Below are positions 1-7,088 of a DNA stretch of 18,842 bases, piece by piece; the stretch's first letter is position 1; each line of letters starts with the position of its first letter. The DNA comes from Gammaproteobacteria bacterium (GTDB taxonomy: Bacteria > Pseudomonadota > Gammaproteobacteria > Pseudomonadales > Halieaceae): NCBI GenBank assembly GCA_002748505.1, contig PDSN01000079.1, forward strand, positions 1 through 18,842, in the 5' to 3' direction. Below the pieces are notes generated by a model. It had not been told where the DNA came from, made no database searches, and was given only the letters and a program-made list of their open reading frames with translations. The translations under genes were made by a program, and so were the position numbers.

Positions 1-779
1 TAGTACATGGCTTGTACGTGCCAGCGTTGGGTGTCGCTGTCTGCGCCGATCCTCACCAGGCCATTGAGTTTATCCGCGTCTTCTTCAACATCGGCCCAGG
101 GGCCGTCGTAACGCTGGGTTTCCAGCGCGGCGCTGATGCTTATCTCGCCCACATCTGCGCCGCCCATCGCCAGGAGGCGGGCAAAGCCGTTCTCGCCGAG
201 GCCAAGCTTTAGCTGGGGTTTTAACTGGCGGCCGATCATGCTGATATGTGTGCCACCAGCGGAAGAAAAATCACCCAGTTCCGCGTGGTAAGGGCCTTTT
301 ACAAAGCGCAAGCTGTCGATGGTCTCTGGAATAATAAAATTGATGTCCGTGTAACCCTGGCCGTGACCGTGGGTGCGCATGTTGACAGGCATACCATCTA
401 CCCAGGTGGCAAAGTCGGTGCCGTGGTCCAAATTAAAACCGCGCAAAAACATCTGGTTGGATTTACCCGCGCCGCTGTGCTGGGTCACGATCATGCCGGG
501 AATGGTTTCCAGGACATCGCCGGGGCGAAGCAGGGGGCGGGTTTCTATGTCGATTTGGCCTACCACACCTTCCGAGGCGGAACGCGCTGCGCCGATCAGC
601 ACAATGCGTCGTCCTTCGACAATAATTTCTTCAAGTTCAGGGGGGTCGGCGGCCATCACCGCGGGAACCTGAAGCGTCAATATTGCCGCCGCCAGAGCCT
701 TTAGTGGCAAGTTGCCTCTATTGTCAGCAGCGCCAAAGGGAAGGGCATTGAAAAAATGTTTGGACAAAAAGCGGGGCAT
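1..779 (-). CDS. TonB-dependent outer-membrane receptor, N-terminal part (runs off left edge)
   Basis: The gene reads leftward from an ATG at 779-777, preceded by GGAG seven bases upstream, and stays open for 259 codons to the window edge, so the C-terminal barrel is missing. Residues 1-44 look like a signal peptide: a basic start, a hydrophobic stretch around 27-42, and a likely cut after VMAA. A TonB-box-like EEIIVEG lies at 50-56. A plug domain follows, with GDVLETIPGM, FLRGFNLDHGTDF, VDGMPVN and KGPYHAELGDFSSAG, all typical of TonB-dependent receptors. Such receptors take up iron chelates, cobalamin or other scarce ligands across the outer membrane, powered by TonB-ExbBD. The ligand cannot be told from this part; the His-rich HGHGQGY segment belongs to a recognisable plug subfamily but does not identify a substrate. 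It is divergent from the blaI-like gene. Family assignment is secure, specificity unknown. Confidence 0.9.
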   Translation of the reverse strand, partial: MPRFLSKHFFNALPFGAADNRGNLPLKALAAAILTLQVPAVMAADPPELEEIIVEGRRIVLIGAARSASEGVVGQIDIETRPLLRPGDVLETIPGMIVTQHSGAGKSNQMFLRGFNLDHGTDFATWVDGMPVNMRTHGHGQGYTDINFIIPETIDSLRFVKGPYHAELGDFSSAGGTHISMIGRQLKPQLKLGLGENGFARLLAMGGADVGEISISAALETQRYDGPWADVEEDADKLNGLVRIGADSDTQRWHVQAMY

Positions 780-813
780 GACTCACTCCGGGTAGCGATG
801 TAAAAATCAGGCG

Positions 814-825
814 CTGTTATAGCAG
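814..825. promoter_or_regulatory. Dyad CTGTTATAGCAG overlapping a putative -10 of the receptor gene
   Basis: In the divergent region between the receptor and the BlaI-like gene, CTGTTATAGCAG matches its reverse complement at 10 of 12 positions. On the minus strand it contains TATAAC (821-816), a fair -10 for the receptor gene, with a weak TTATCG -35 element 17 bp upstream. A repressor bound here would block that promoter. It does not match the TACA-n-TGTA type operator of staphylococcal BlaI, so assigning it to the neighbouring repressor is only a guess. Confidence 0.25.
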
Positions 826-884
826 GGCGCGGGAAAACCGATAAGCTCTCGGTGTTGGAGGGATGGAACCACACGGAGGCAGAA

Positions 885-1343
885 TTGAGCTATCATTGCC
901 AGATGGTAAAGCGATTTTCAATACTGACACCGGGCAAACACCACGCGCTGCCTGATCTTGGCGAGCGCGAACTGGCGGTGCTGGAAGTGCTGTGGGAGCG
1001 CGGCGATGCCACCGCGCAGGCCGTGCAGCAACAAATGACAGACGCCGGTATTTCCCTGTCGACGGTGCAAAGCACCCTGGAACGCCTGCACCGCAAAGGT
1101 TTGCTTGCGCGCAATAAACAGGGCAGAGCCTATTGTTACCGGGCTTTGCTGGATCGTTCGCAGCTGATCAGCGGTTTGTTGCGGGATATGGCAGAACAGG
1201 TTGCCGCAGGTGATCTCGCGCCGATGATTTCCGGCTTTTTGGATTTTGTCTCCAGTCAGGCTCCCGAACTTGCGGGCGATTTATCCCGCTCATTCAGTGC
1301 ACGAAAGCCAGCGCAGAGCGCAGACGAGGCGGGCGATGACTGA
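885..1343 (+). CDS. BlaI/MecI/CopY-family transcriptional repressor
   Basis: This is a small winged-helix repressor. The diagnostic N-terminal core is present: an LGERELAVLEVLWERGDAT stretch, then STVQSTLERLHRKGLL (recognition helix and start of the wing) and GRAYCYRAL. A C-terminal helical dimerisation region ends in an acidic tail. BlaI-type proteins bind operators as dimers and are inactivated when a partner M56 membrane peptidase senses a signal. That partner follows at once, sharing 8 bp (ATGACTGA), so the two were built as one operon. The start is uncertain. TTG at 885 has GGAGG five bases upstream and is preferred; GTG 852 and ATG 903 are in frame but lack a well-placed ribosome site. 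The reading frame looks intact, unlike its partner. Target genes are unknown; the divergent receptor gene is a candidate by position only. Confidence 0.87.
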   Translation: MSYHCQMVKRFSILTPGKHHALPDLGERELAVLEVLWERGDATAQAVQQQMTDAGISLSTVQSTLERLHRKGLLARNKQGRAYCYRALLDRSQLISGLLRDMAEQVAAGDLAPMISGFLDFVSSQAPELAGDLSRSFSARKPAQSADEAGDD

Positions 1344-2227
1344 GTTGCTGTTTGAGTGTCTGGGCTGGTGTCTGGCGATGACGGTGGTGGCCAGCTTATT
1401 GAGTGCGGCGCTGTATCCCGTGTTTGCGCGTGGCATACGGCAGCTAAGCGCAGCATCGCGTGCCCTGGCGCGCCTGGTGTACGCCAGTTCCGCGCCCCTG
1501 GTTGCGCTGCTCACCGCTGTGTTGGTAACTCAGCCCACCGTTGCCCGGTTATTGATACCGGCGCACTGCCACGGCGATCAATGTGGTGCCCATGCGCCGG
1601 TATACGCCCCGGATTCGTTGATGTTGTTGGGCGCGGCGTTTATCAGCAGCGCGCTGCTGTTTTTGGTTCTGCTGATGCTGCTTTGGGCGCTGCGTCGGGC
1701 GCGGCGTCAATTTCAGCTGCTGCGTCGTTTATCGGGCGAAGGTGAGGCGGATTATCGGACTCTGGCCAGTCGCGACCTCATCGCCTGTTGTGTGGGTTTG
1801 TGGCAGCCAAAAGTGTTATTGTCCCAGGGTTTGATCGATGCTCTAAAGCCCGGCGAACTCGCGGTGGTTTTAGCCCATGAGCGGGCGGCGTATCAATCAG
1901 CACGCCAGGGCCGACGCGGAACAAGCCTGCGATCTTAGCGCGGCTCTGGCAGTCAATGACCAGGAAAAGGTTGGCGCCGTGATTGCAAAACTCTCGCGCC
2001 TGCTGGTGTTTGTATCGTCTGATCAGGCTTTGCGAGCGGCGGGTTTTGATTGTGATCACACCCGGGATCGCGTAGCTCAGCTTGACAATCGCTGTGCAAA
2101 AACCGCTGGCGCATGGCCAGCGGTATTACTGTTGTTGTCCTTGATTTGGACAGTGCAGATATTTGTGCTGGCATTTACCTCACACGAGCTTATTGAGTGG
2201 CTGGGTGCTTTTGGAGGCAGTCTGTAA
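1336..2227 (+). pseudogene. M56 (BlaR1-like) membrane metallopeptidase, disrupted by internal deletion and frameshift
   Basis: The first part, from ATG 1336 to a stop at 1938, has the M56 layout: hydrophobic segments near residues 5-27, 45-65 and 95-115, then GLWQPKVLLSQGL, ALKPGELAVVLAHER. The zinc motif should read HExxH, but here it is HERAAY, and the frame then runs into unrelated sequence and a stop. The +1 frame picks up the next family block straight away: ADAEQACDLSAALAV (the E-x-x-CD region), VGAVIAKLSRL, and a last membrane helix near 2130-2170, ending at 2227. About 25-40 codons that normally separate HExxH from the ExACD block are absent, so the event is a deletion that also changed frame, with the junction at about 1880-1892. 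Both the second zinc histidine and the reading frame are lost, so no working protease is expected. A sequencing or assembly error is the main alternative. Confidence 0.8.
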
Positions 2228-2396
2228 GACCACGACAGCATCTGGCGATGGATGTGCGCATCAGGCGATTTTAATTTTACATATTTATCAAAAAACCGAC
2301 CTTGACATTCGCAGAATAGGCTGTGGTTTCGTTGCGATTGATTATTGTTTTTTTATATTGCCCCAGGCATTTTTCGCGTTTGCAGCGTTTTGGCCA

Positions 2397-2421
2397 CAGG
2401 GTTTTCTGAAACCTGATTTTT
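2397..2421 (+). terminator. Probable intrinsic terminator of the blaI-M56 unit
   Basis: CAGG-g-TTT pairs with AAACCTG around a TCTG loop (seven base pairs, one bulged G). It is followed by ATTTTTC and a second T-rich run. It lies 170 bp after the M56 stop and before the cyd promoter elements, so it would insulate the two units. Confidence 0.5.
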
Positions 2422-2464
2422 CTTCACTTTTTTCCTTGCTTGAGCGCTGTGCGCCTGTTTTTAT

Positions 2465-2478
2465 ATGACCCAAGTCAA
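2465..2478 (+). promoter_or_regulatory. Anr/FNR-type box upstream of cydA
   Basis: ATGAC-CCAA-GTCAA is a near-palindrome close to the FNR/Anr consensus (TTGAt/c, four bases, a/gTCAA), with one clear mismatch in the left half-site. Its centre (2471.5) is placed so that an extended -10 starting 22 bp after the box gives a start site near 2513, which is position -41.5, the class II activation geometry. An FNR-type regulator is encoded at 11068-11829. The sequence and spacing are seen; binding is inferred. Confidence 0.6.
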
Positions 2479-2497
2479 TGTTGAGCGTATAGACGCG

Positions 2498-2506
2498 TGC
2501 TAGTCT
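2498..2506 (+). promoter_or_regulatory. Extended -10 element of the cyd operon promoter
   Basis: TGC-TAGTCT fits the extended -10 pattern TGnTAnnnT. It lies 22 bp after the Anr-type box, which would replace the -35 element. The predicted start is near 2513, leaving a leader of about 66 nt before cydA. Confidence 0.45.
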
Positions 2507-2578
2507 TGCGCCGCTTTGAAGCAGAGTAGGCGAAACGCTTATTTTTGCTGCTTTTTACTTGGTATTTGCGAGGCCCCC

Positions 2579-4135
2579 ATGAACGAAACCCTCATAGAAT
2601 TATCCCGTTTGCAGTTTGCGCTAACGGCGATGTTTCACTTTATCTTTGTGCCCTTGACGCTTGGTATGACCTTCTTGCTGGCGGTTATGGAATCACTTTA
2701 TGTGATGACGGGGCGTGAAATCTACAAGCAGATGACCCAGTTCTGGGGCAAACTGTTTGGTATTAACTTCGCTATCGGTGTGGCCACCGGCCTTACCATG
2801 GAGTTCCAGTTCGGTATGAACTGGTCTTATTACTCGCATTATGTGGGTGATATCTTCGGTGCACCGCTGGCGATTGAAGGTCTCATGGCCTTCTTTCTGG
2901 AATCGACCTTTGTAGGTTTATTTTTCTTTGGCTGGGACAGGCTGTCCAAGGTCAAGCACTTGATAGTTACCTGGTGTGTGGCGTTCGGCAGTAACTTTTC
3001 CGCGCTTTGGATTCTGATCGCCAACGGCTGGATGCAAAACCCCGAAGGTGCGGTGTTCAACACCGAAACCATGCGTATGGAGATGGCGAGCTTTGCGGAT
3101 TTGGTGATGAACCCAGTGGCGCAGGTGAAATTTGTGCACACGGTCTCGGCGGGTTACACCACTGGCGCTATGTTTGTACTGGCGATTTCTGCCTGGTATT
3201 TGCTGCGCAATCGTCACGTTGCTTTCGCCCGTCGCTCTTTTGCGATCGCCGCAAGCTTTGGTTTGGCAGCTTCTCTTTCAGTTATCATTTTGGGTGACGA
3301 AAGTGGCTACGAACTCGGCGATGTGCAAAGGGTCAAACTGGCAGCGGTAGAAGCTGAATGGCACACTCACGAGCCGCCAGCGCCGTTTACCGTGTTCGGT
3401 ATTCCCAACCAGGAAACCGAAACCACGGATTACGCTATTCAAATCCCCTATGCGATGGGCATTATCGCCACACGCTCCTTTGACGAGCCGGTCGCGGGTC
3501 TTTCCGATTTGAAAGAAAACAACCGCAAGAAAATTGTCAAAGGTGCAGAAGCGGCCGTATTGCTGAAGAAACAGCGCGAACAGGGCTTGAGCCCTGCGGA
3601 ACTTGCCCAGTTTGAGGCGGTAAAAGACGACCTGGGTTACGGCCTGTTGCTTGAAGCTTATGCCAAAGACATGACCGCACCGACTGAGGCGGAAGTACAG
3701 GCGGCGGTTGATGCCAGTATTCCACAAGTCTTGCCGCTGTTTTTCTCCTTTAGAATCATGGTTGCCTGTGGTTTTGCGATGCTGGTGGTGTTTGCACTTT
3801 CCTTCTATTACAGCGCCAAACACCATACGGAAAAACCCCGCTGGCTGTTGAAGTGTGCTTTCTATGCCTTGCCGCTGCCCTGGATTGCCTGTGAGGCCGG
3901 TTGGTTTGTGGCCGAATACGGTCGTCAGCCCTGGGCGATTGCGGAAGTGTTGCCAATTCACACCGCGGTATCGAATCTGGCGGTAAGCGATGTGGTCATT
4001 TCGCTGGCAGCCGTGATCTTGATTTACAGCCTGATGTTTATTATTGGCATGAAGTTAATGCTGAAATATGCGCGTAAAGGTCCCGTTGCCCCCGCGCTTG
4101 TGAGCACTGATCGTCTGCAAGGAGTGGAGCAATGA
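2579..4135 (+). CDS. cydA: Cytochrome bd-type ubiquinol oxidase subunit I
   Basis: CydA is the catalytic inner-membrane subunit of the bd oxidase. It oxidises ubiquinol and reduces oxygen to water at three haems. The 518-residue product keeps the key residues of the E. coli protein, shifted by one: His20, Glu100, Glu108, His187, Arg392, Met394 and Glu446. The Q-loop with Lys253 and Glu258 (KLAAVEAEWHTHEPP) starts after GDESGYELGD and is the long (L) type, as in enterobacteria, with an extra charged helical insert around 308-375. About nine membrane helices are expected. ATG 2579 is preferred because GAGG lies five bases upstream and the start aligns with E. coli; an in-frame extension to TTG 2516 has no ribosome site. 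It is the first gene of cydABXDC and its stop overlaps the cydB start as ATGA. The candidate Anr box suggests induction at low oxygen. Confidence 0.98.
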   Translation: MNETLIELSRLQFALTAMFHFIFVPLTLGMTFLLAVMESLYVMTGREIYKQMTQFWGKLFGINFAIGVATGLTMEFQFGMNWSYYSHYVGDIFGAPLAIEGLMAFFLESTFVGLFFFGWDRLSKVKHLIVTWCVAFGSNFSALWILIANGWMQNPEGAVFNTETMRMEMASFADLVMNPVAQVKFVHTVSAGYTTGAMFVLAISAWYLLRNRHVAFARRSFAIAASFGLAASLSVIILGDESGYELGDVQRVKLAAVEAEWHTHEPPAPFTVFGIPNQETETTDYAIQIPYAMGIIATRSFDEPVAGLSDLKENNRKKIVKGAEAAVLLKKQREQGLSPAELAQFEAVKDDLGYGLLLEAYAKDMTAPTEAEVQAAVDASIPQVLPLFFSFRIMVACGFAMLVVFALSFYYSAKHHTEKPRWLLKCAFYALPLPWIACEAGWFVAEYGRQPWAIAEVLPIHTAVSNLAVSDVVISLAAVILIYSLMFIIGMKLMLKYARKGPVAPALVSTDRLQGVEQ

Positions 4136-5271
4136 TTGATTATGAAATATTACGCGTCGTCTGGTGGGTGCTTGTCGGCGTACTGCTGATCGGCCTCGCG
4201 ATTACCGATGGCTTTGATTTGGGTGTGGGTGCGTTGTTGAACTTTATCGGTCGCAACGACAATGAGCGCCGGGTGATGATTAACACCATTGGCCCCCACT
4301 GGGATGGTAACCAGGTGTGGTTAATCACCGCAGGCGGTGCGATTTTCGCCGCCTGGCCGCTGATTTACGCCACCGCTTTTTCCGGGTTTTATCTCGCCTT
4401 GATGCTGACCTTGATTGCGCTGTGGATGCGCCCCCTGGGCTTTGATTTTCGCAGTAAAATTGAAGATCCACGCTGGCGCAACAGCTGGGACTGGGCGCTG
4501 TTTGTCGGCGGCCTGGTGCCCGCGCTGATTTTCGGTGTGGCCTTTGGCAACCTGCTGCTGGGTGTACCTTTTGAATTCGATGCGAATTTAAAAGCGACCT
4601 ATACCGGCTCATTCTTTGGTCTGCTGCGTCCCTTCGCCTTGCTTTCTGGTCTTATCAGCGTGGCGATGCTGATGATGCACGGTGCAACCTGGCTGCAAAT
4701 GAAAACCGACGATGTACTGCGCGAGCGCGCCGAAGTTGTGGCGCAGCGTTTCGCCCTGGCAACGCTGGTTCTGTTTGTGTTAGCGGGCGTTTGGGTGGCT
4801 TTTGGTATCGACGGCTATGTCATCACTTCAGCGATCGATGGCAATGCGGCTTCCATGCCACTGAATAAAACCGTAGAAACCGTAAGCGGTGGTTGGTTGG
4901 ACAACTACAGCCGTTATCCCTGGATGATGGTTGCACCTCTGTTAGGTATTGGCGGTGCGATCATGGTATTTTTGCAATCGCGTGCGCGCCGTGCGGGCTG
5001 GGCGTTTGTGGCCAGCAGTGTGACGCTGGCGGGCATTATCTTAACTGCGGGCTTCTCTATGTTCCCGTTCTTAATGCCCAGCAACACCATGCTTAACGCA
5101 TCTTTGACCGTGTGGGATGCCACCTCCAGCCAGATGACCTTGAACATTATGTTCTACGTGGCGTTGGTGTTCGTGCCGATCGTGCTGTCCTACACCGCCT
5201 GGTCATTCTACGTGATGCGCGGTAGACTTCGCGAATCGCATATCGTCGAAAACAGTCATTCATTGTATTAA
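4132..5271 (+). CDS. cydB: Cytochrome bd-type ubiquinol oxidase subunit II
   Basis: CydB is the second integral-membrane subunit of the bd oxidase. It pairs with CydA, stabilises the haem-bearing core and contributes a proton route to the oxygen site. The 379-residue length equals that of E. coli. The N-terminus MIDYEILRVVWWVLVGVLLI is nearly identical to the family, followed by TDGFDLG (Asp26, Asp29) and PHWDGNQVW (Trp57, Asp58), which are conserved positions in proton-channel and subunit contacts. Several hydrophobic helices follow, with conserved FPFLMPSN and SLTVWDATSS near the C-terminus. Translation is coupled to cydA through the ATGA overlap, with a GGAGTGGAGC ribosome site inside the end of cydA. 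cydX follows after 15 bp. No anomalies were seen. Confidence 0.98.
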   Translation: MIDYEILRVVWWVLVGVLLIGLAITDGFDLGVGALLNFIGRNDNERRVMINTIGPHWDGNQVWLITAGGAIFAAWPLIYATAFSGFYLALMLTLIALWMRPLGFDFRSKIEDPRWRNSWDWALFVGGLVPALIFGVAFGNLLLGVPFEFDANLKATYTGSFFGLLRPFALLSGLISVAMLMMHGATWLQMKTDDVLRERAEVVAQRFALATLVLFVLAGVWVAFGIDGYVITSAIDGNAASMPLNKTVETVSGGWLDNYSRYPWMMVAPLLGIGGAIMVFLQSRARRAGWAFVASSVTLAGIILTAGFSMFPFLMPSNTMLNASLTVWDATSSQMTLNIMFYVALVFVPIVLSYTAWSFYVMRGRLRESHIVENSHSLY

Positions 5272-5286
5272 TAGAGGAGCGTAACA

Positions 5287-5406
5287 ATGTGGTATTTCAC
5301 TTGGATTCTTGGTGTATTGTTGGCCTGCTCCTTCGGGATTATCAACGCGATGTGGTTAGAAAGCGTGGAAAATCTCGATCGTCATATGGATGAGACCGAC
5401 GTCTAA
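5287..5406 (+). CDS. cydX: Small cytochrome bd subunit CydX
   Basis: This 39-residue membrane peptide begins MWYFTWILGVLLACSFGIIN, a strong match to the CydX family, and keeps Glu25 (the conserved glutamate of E. coli CydX) in AMWLE. A single helix spans about residues 4-23, and the tail is acidic. CydX lies beside CydA and is needed for stable haem insertion and activity. The ribosome site AGAGGAG ends seven bases before ATG 5287, better than those of its neighbours, consistent with high expression. The stop overlaps the cydD start by one base (TAATG), which ties oxidase structure and assembly genes into one transcript. Confidence 0.95.
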   Translation: MWYFTWILGVLLACSFGIINAMWLESVENLDRHMDETDV

Positions 5407-7088
5407 TGTCTTCCAACGATAAGGCCTCTGCCTTGTCGGGAGACAAAACAACGCTCAGTGCTTGGCTTCGCGCCGAGGCTGGGCGTTTTGCTAAATCCCA
5501 AAGGCTGCTCGTTGTTCTGACACTGCTGGCGATATTGTTGCAGTTCGCCGCACTGTGGATGTTGTCTGATTTTGCGCAAACCTGGTTGATGGATAAACAG
5601 CCGCTTGAGCCAGGTCAGTTCATTGTGTTTGCCGTGCTTTGGGGCTTGCAGCTATCGATGCTGCGGATTCGCGATGCCGTGCGCAGTCGTTTTGCTGATC
5701 GTGTTCTTCAGTATTACCAATCTGCACTGCATCAAAAACTCGATGAGCGCAGTCTGGCGCTGATTCGTCAGTACAGCACCGCCCAGTGGCAGTCTTTTTT
5801 TAATCGTCGTATCCCCGCACTGAAACAGTATTTTACCGATTATCGCCCACAGATTTATTTGTCGGTGCTGGTGCCGCTGGTGGTCATTCTCATTGTTTTG
5901 CCGATCAGCTGGTTAGTCGCTTTAATTTTATTTATCACCGCGCCTCTGGTGCCGCTGTTCATGATCTTAGTCGGCATGGGCGCAGCGGCGGCGCACCGCT
6001 CCCATTTTGTGGCGTTGGAACGCCTCGGCAGTTTGTTTTTGGACAGGCTGCGGGCGCGACAATTACTCACCGTGTTCAATCGTGTGAATACTGAGCGCGG
6101 GTTTTTTCAAAACGCATCCAGTGAACTTAAAGCGCGTACCCTGAAAGTCGTGAGTATGGCGTTTTTATCATCCTCCGTGCTGGATTTCTTCGCTACCGTG
6201 TCCATGGCGTTGGTGGCGGTGTTTGTGGGCTTTAGTTTGCTGGGTGAGGTTACCTTCGGCCACTGGTCGTCGGGGCTGAGTTTTCAAGAGGGTTTGTTTT
6301 TATTGTTACTGGCGCCGCTGTTTTTTGCGGAGCTAAAAACCCTGGGGCGTTTGTACCACCAAAAAGCTGAGGCCGAGGGCGCGGCCGATGAATTGCGTTC
6401 GGTCTTGAGTCTTGCGCCGCTTGCGGTAACACCGACAGAGTTGCCCCTGTCTATTGCGCCCTGTGAGGTGATGAGTGTCGACGGCGCACAGCGCATTGTG
6501 AGTTTGCCGGCGCTGGTTTTACACAAGGGCGATAAAGTGCTTTTAAGCGGCGCCTCTGGCAATGGCAAAACCACCGTGTTTGAAGCCTTGATGGGGCTTA
6601 GACCCATCAGCGGCGCAGCCTCGATGGCCTGTTTAAAGCGCGATGATGTGGCCTGGCTGGATCAAAGCCCACCGGTGCTGCCAGGCACTGTGCGCGAGAA
6701 TTTGTTGTTGGGTGAGCAGTTTGACGATGACAAATTGCGCGGTGTTTTGGCGCAGGTGGGGCTAAGTGAGTGGCTGTCGAATTTAGACGCCGGTCTGGGT
6801 ACGCCTATGGGTGACTATCCGCCGCTCTCTGGCGGGCAGCGCCAGCGTTTGGCGGTGGCGCGTTTGCTGCTGGAAAACCCCGGGGTGGTGTTGCTGGATG
6901 AACCCACCGCACACCTGGCACCGGCGCAGCGCGACAGTATTACGGAGTTGCTGACTCGGCATTTAGCGGATAAAACTGTGCTGTGGATTGCACACGGTTT
7001 AAGTATCGACGATTTTTTCACCCATCACTGGTTGGTCGATGAATCTGGGGTGTTGAGCGTGAGCGGGGAGGGCGGCGATGAAGACTGA
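5406..7088 (+). CDS. cydD: Haem/thiol ABC transporter subunit CydD (cytochrome bd assembly)
   Basis: CydD is one half of the CydDC heterodimeric ABC transporter of the inner membrane, required for bd oxidase maturation. E. coli CydDC was described first as a cysteine/glutathione exporter and more recently as a haem transporter. The 560-residue protein has an N-terminal six-helix transmembrane domain (about 30-325) and a C-terminal nucleotide-binding domain with Walker A GASGNGKT (382-389), the PPVLPGTVRENL Q-loop region, signature LSGGQRQR (474-481), Walker B VVLLDEP (494-500) and switch His530. It is slightly shorter than E. coli CydD (588). Its ATG shares one base with the cydX stop, and its 3' end overlaps cydC by 11 bp. 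Order within the dimer supports cydD rather than a generic exporter. Confidence 0.95.
   Translation: MSSNDKASALSGDKTTLSAWLRAEAGRFAKSQRLLVVLTLLAILLQFAALWMLSDFAQTWLMDKQPLEPGQFIVFAVLWGLQLSMLRIRDAVRSRFADRVLQYYQSALHQKLDERSLALIRQYSTAQWQSFFNRRIPALKQYFTDYRPQIYLSVLVPLVVILIVLPISWLVALILFITAPLVPLFMILVGMGAAAAHRSHFVALERLGSLFLDRLRARQLLTVFNRVNTERGFFQNASSELKARTLKVVSMAFLSSSVLDFFATVSMALVAVFVGFSLLGEVTFGHWSSGLSFQEGLFLLLLAPLFFAELKTLGRLYHQKAEAEGAADELRSVLSLAPLAVTPTELPLSIAPCEVMSVDGAQRIVSLPALVLHKGDKVLLSGASGNGKTTVFEALMGLRPISGAASMACLKRDDVAWLDQSPPVLPGTVRENLLLGEQFDDDKLRGVLAQVGLSEWLSNLDAGLGTPMGDYPPLSGGQRQRLAVARLLLENPGVVLLDEPTAHLAPAQRDSITELLTRHLADKTVLWIAHGLSIDDFFTHHWLVDESGVLSVSGEGGDED

Larger units (their letters stand above)
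2228..2578. other. 351-bp gap between the M56 remnant and cydA
   Basis: No convincing coding sequence was seen. It is AT-richer than the flanks, with several T-runs around 2340-2440. It holds a probable terminator for the upstream unit (2397-2421), an Anr/FNR-type box (2465-2478), an extended -10 (2498-2506) and the cydA ribosome site (2570-2573). The first 170 bp, from 2228 to 2396, show nothing I can name. Confidence 0.6.

Noticed and set aside
246..704. Open frame of 152 codons on the plus strand
   Set aside because: It is antisense to the TonB-dependent receptor, whose minus-strand frame shows signal peptide, TonB box and plug motifs; the plus frame has no recognisable features.
1877..1940. 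Programmed frameshift in the M56 gene
   Set aside because: No slippery run is present, and protein sequence is missing between the two frames, which a ribosomal slip would not explain.
2516..2578. Upstream in-frame extension of cydA by 21 residues
   Set aside because: TTG 2516 has no ribosome site and lies at the predicted transcription start; the family N-terminus aligns with ATG 2579, which has GAGG upstream.
3278..3961. Open frame of 227 codons antisense to cydA
   Set aside because: Its length follows from the codon use of cydA on the other strand; no ribosome site, domain or promoter supports it.
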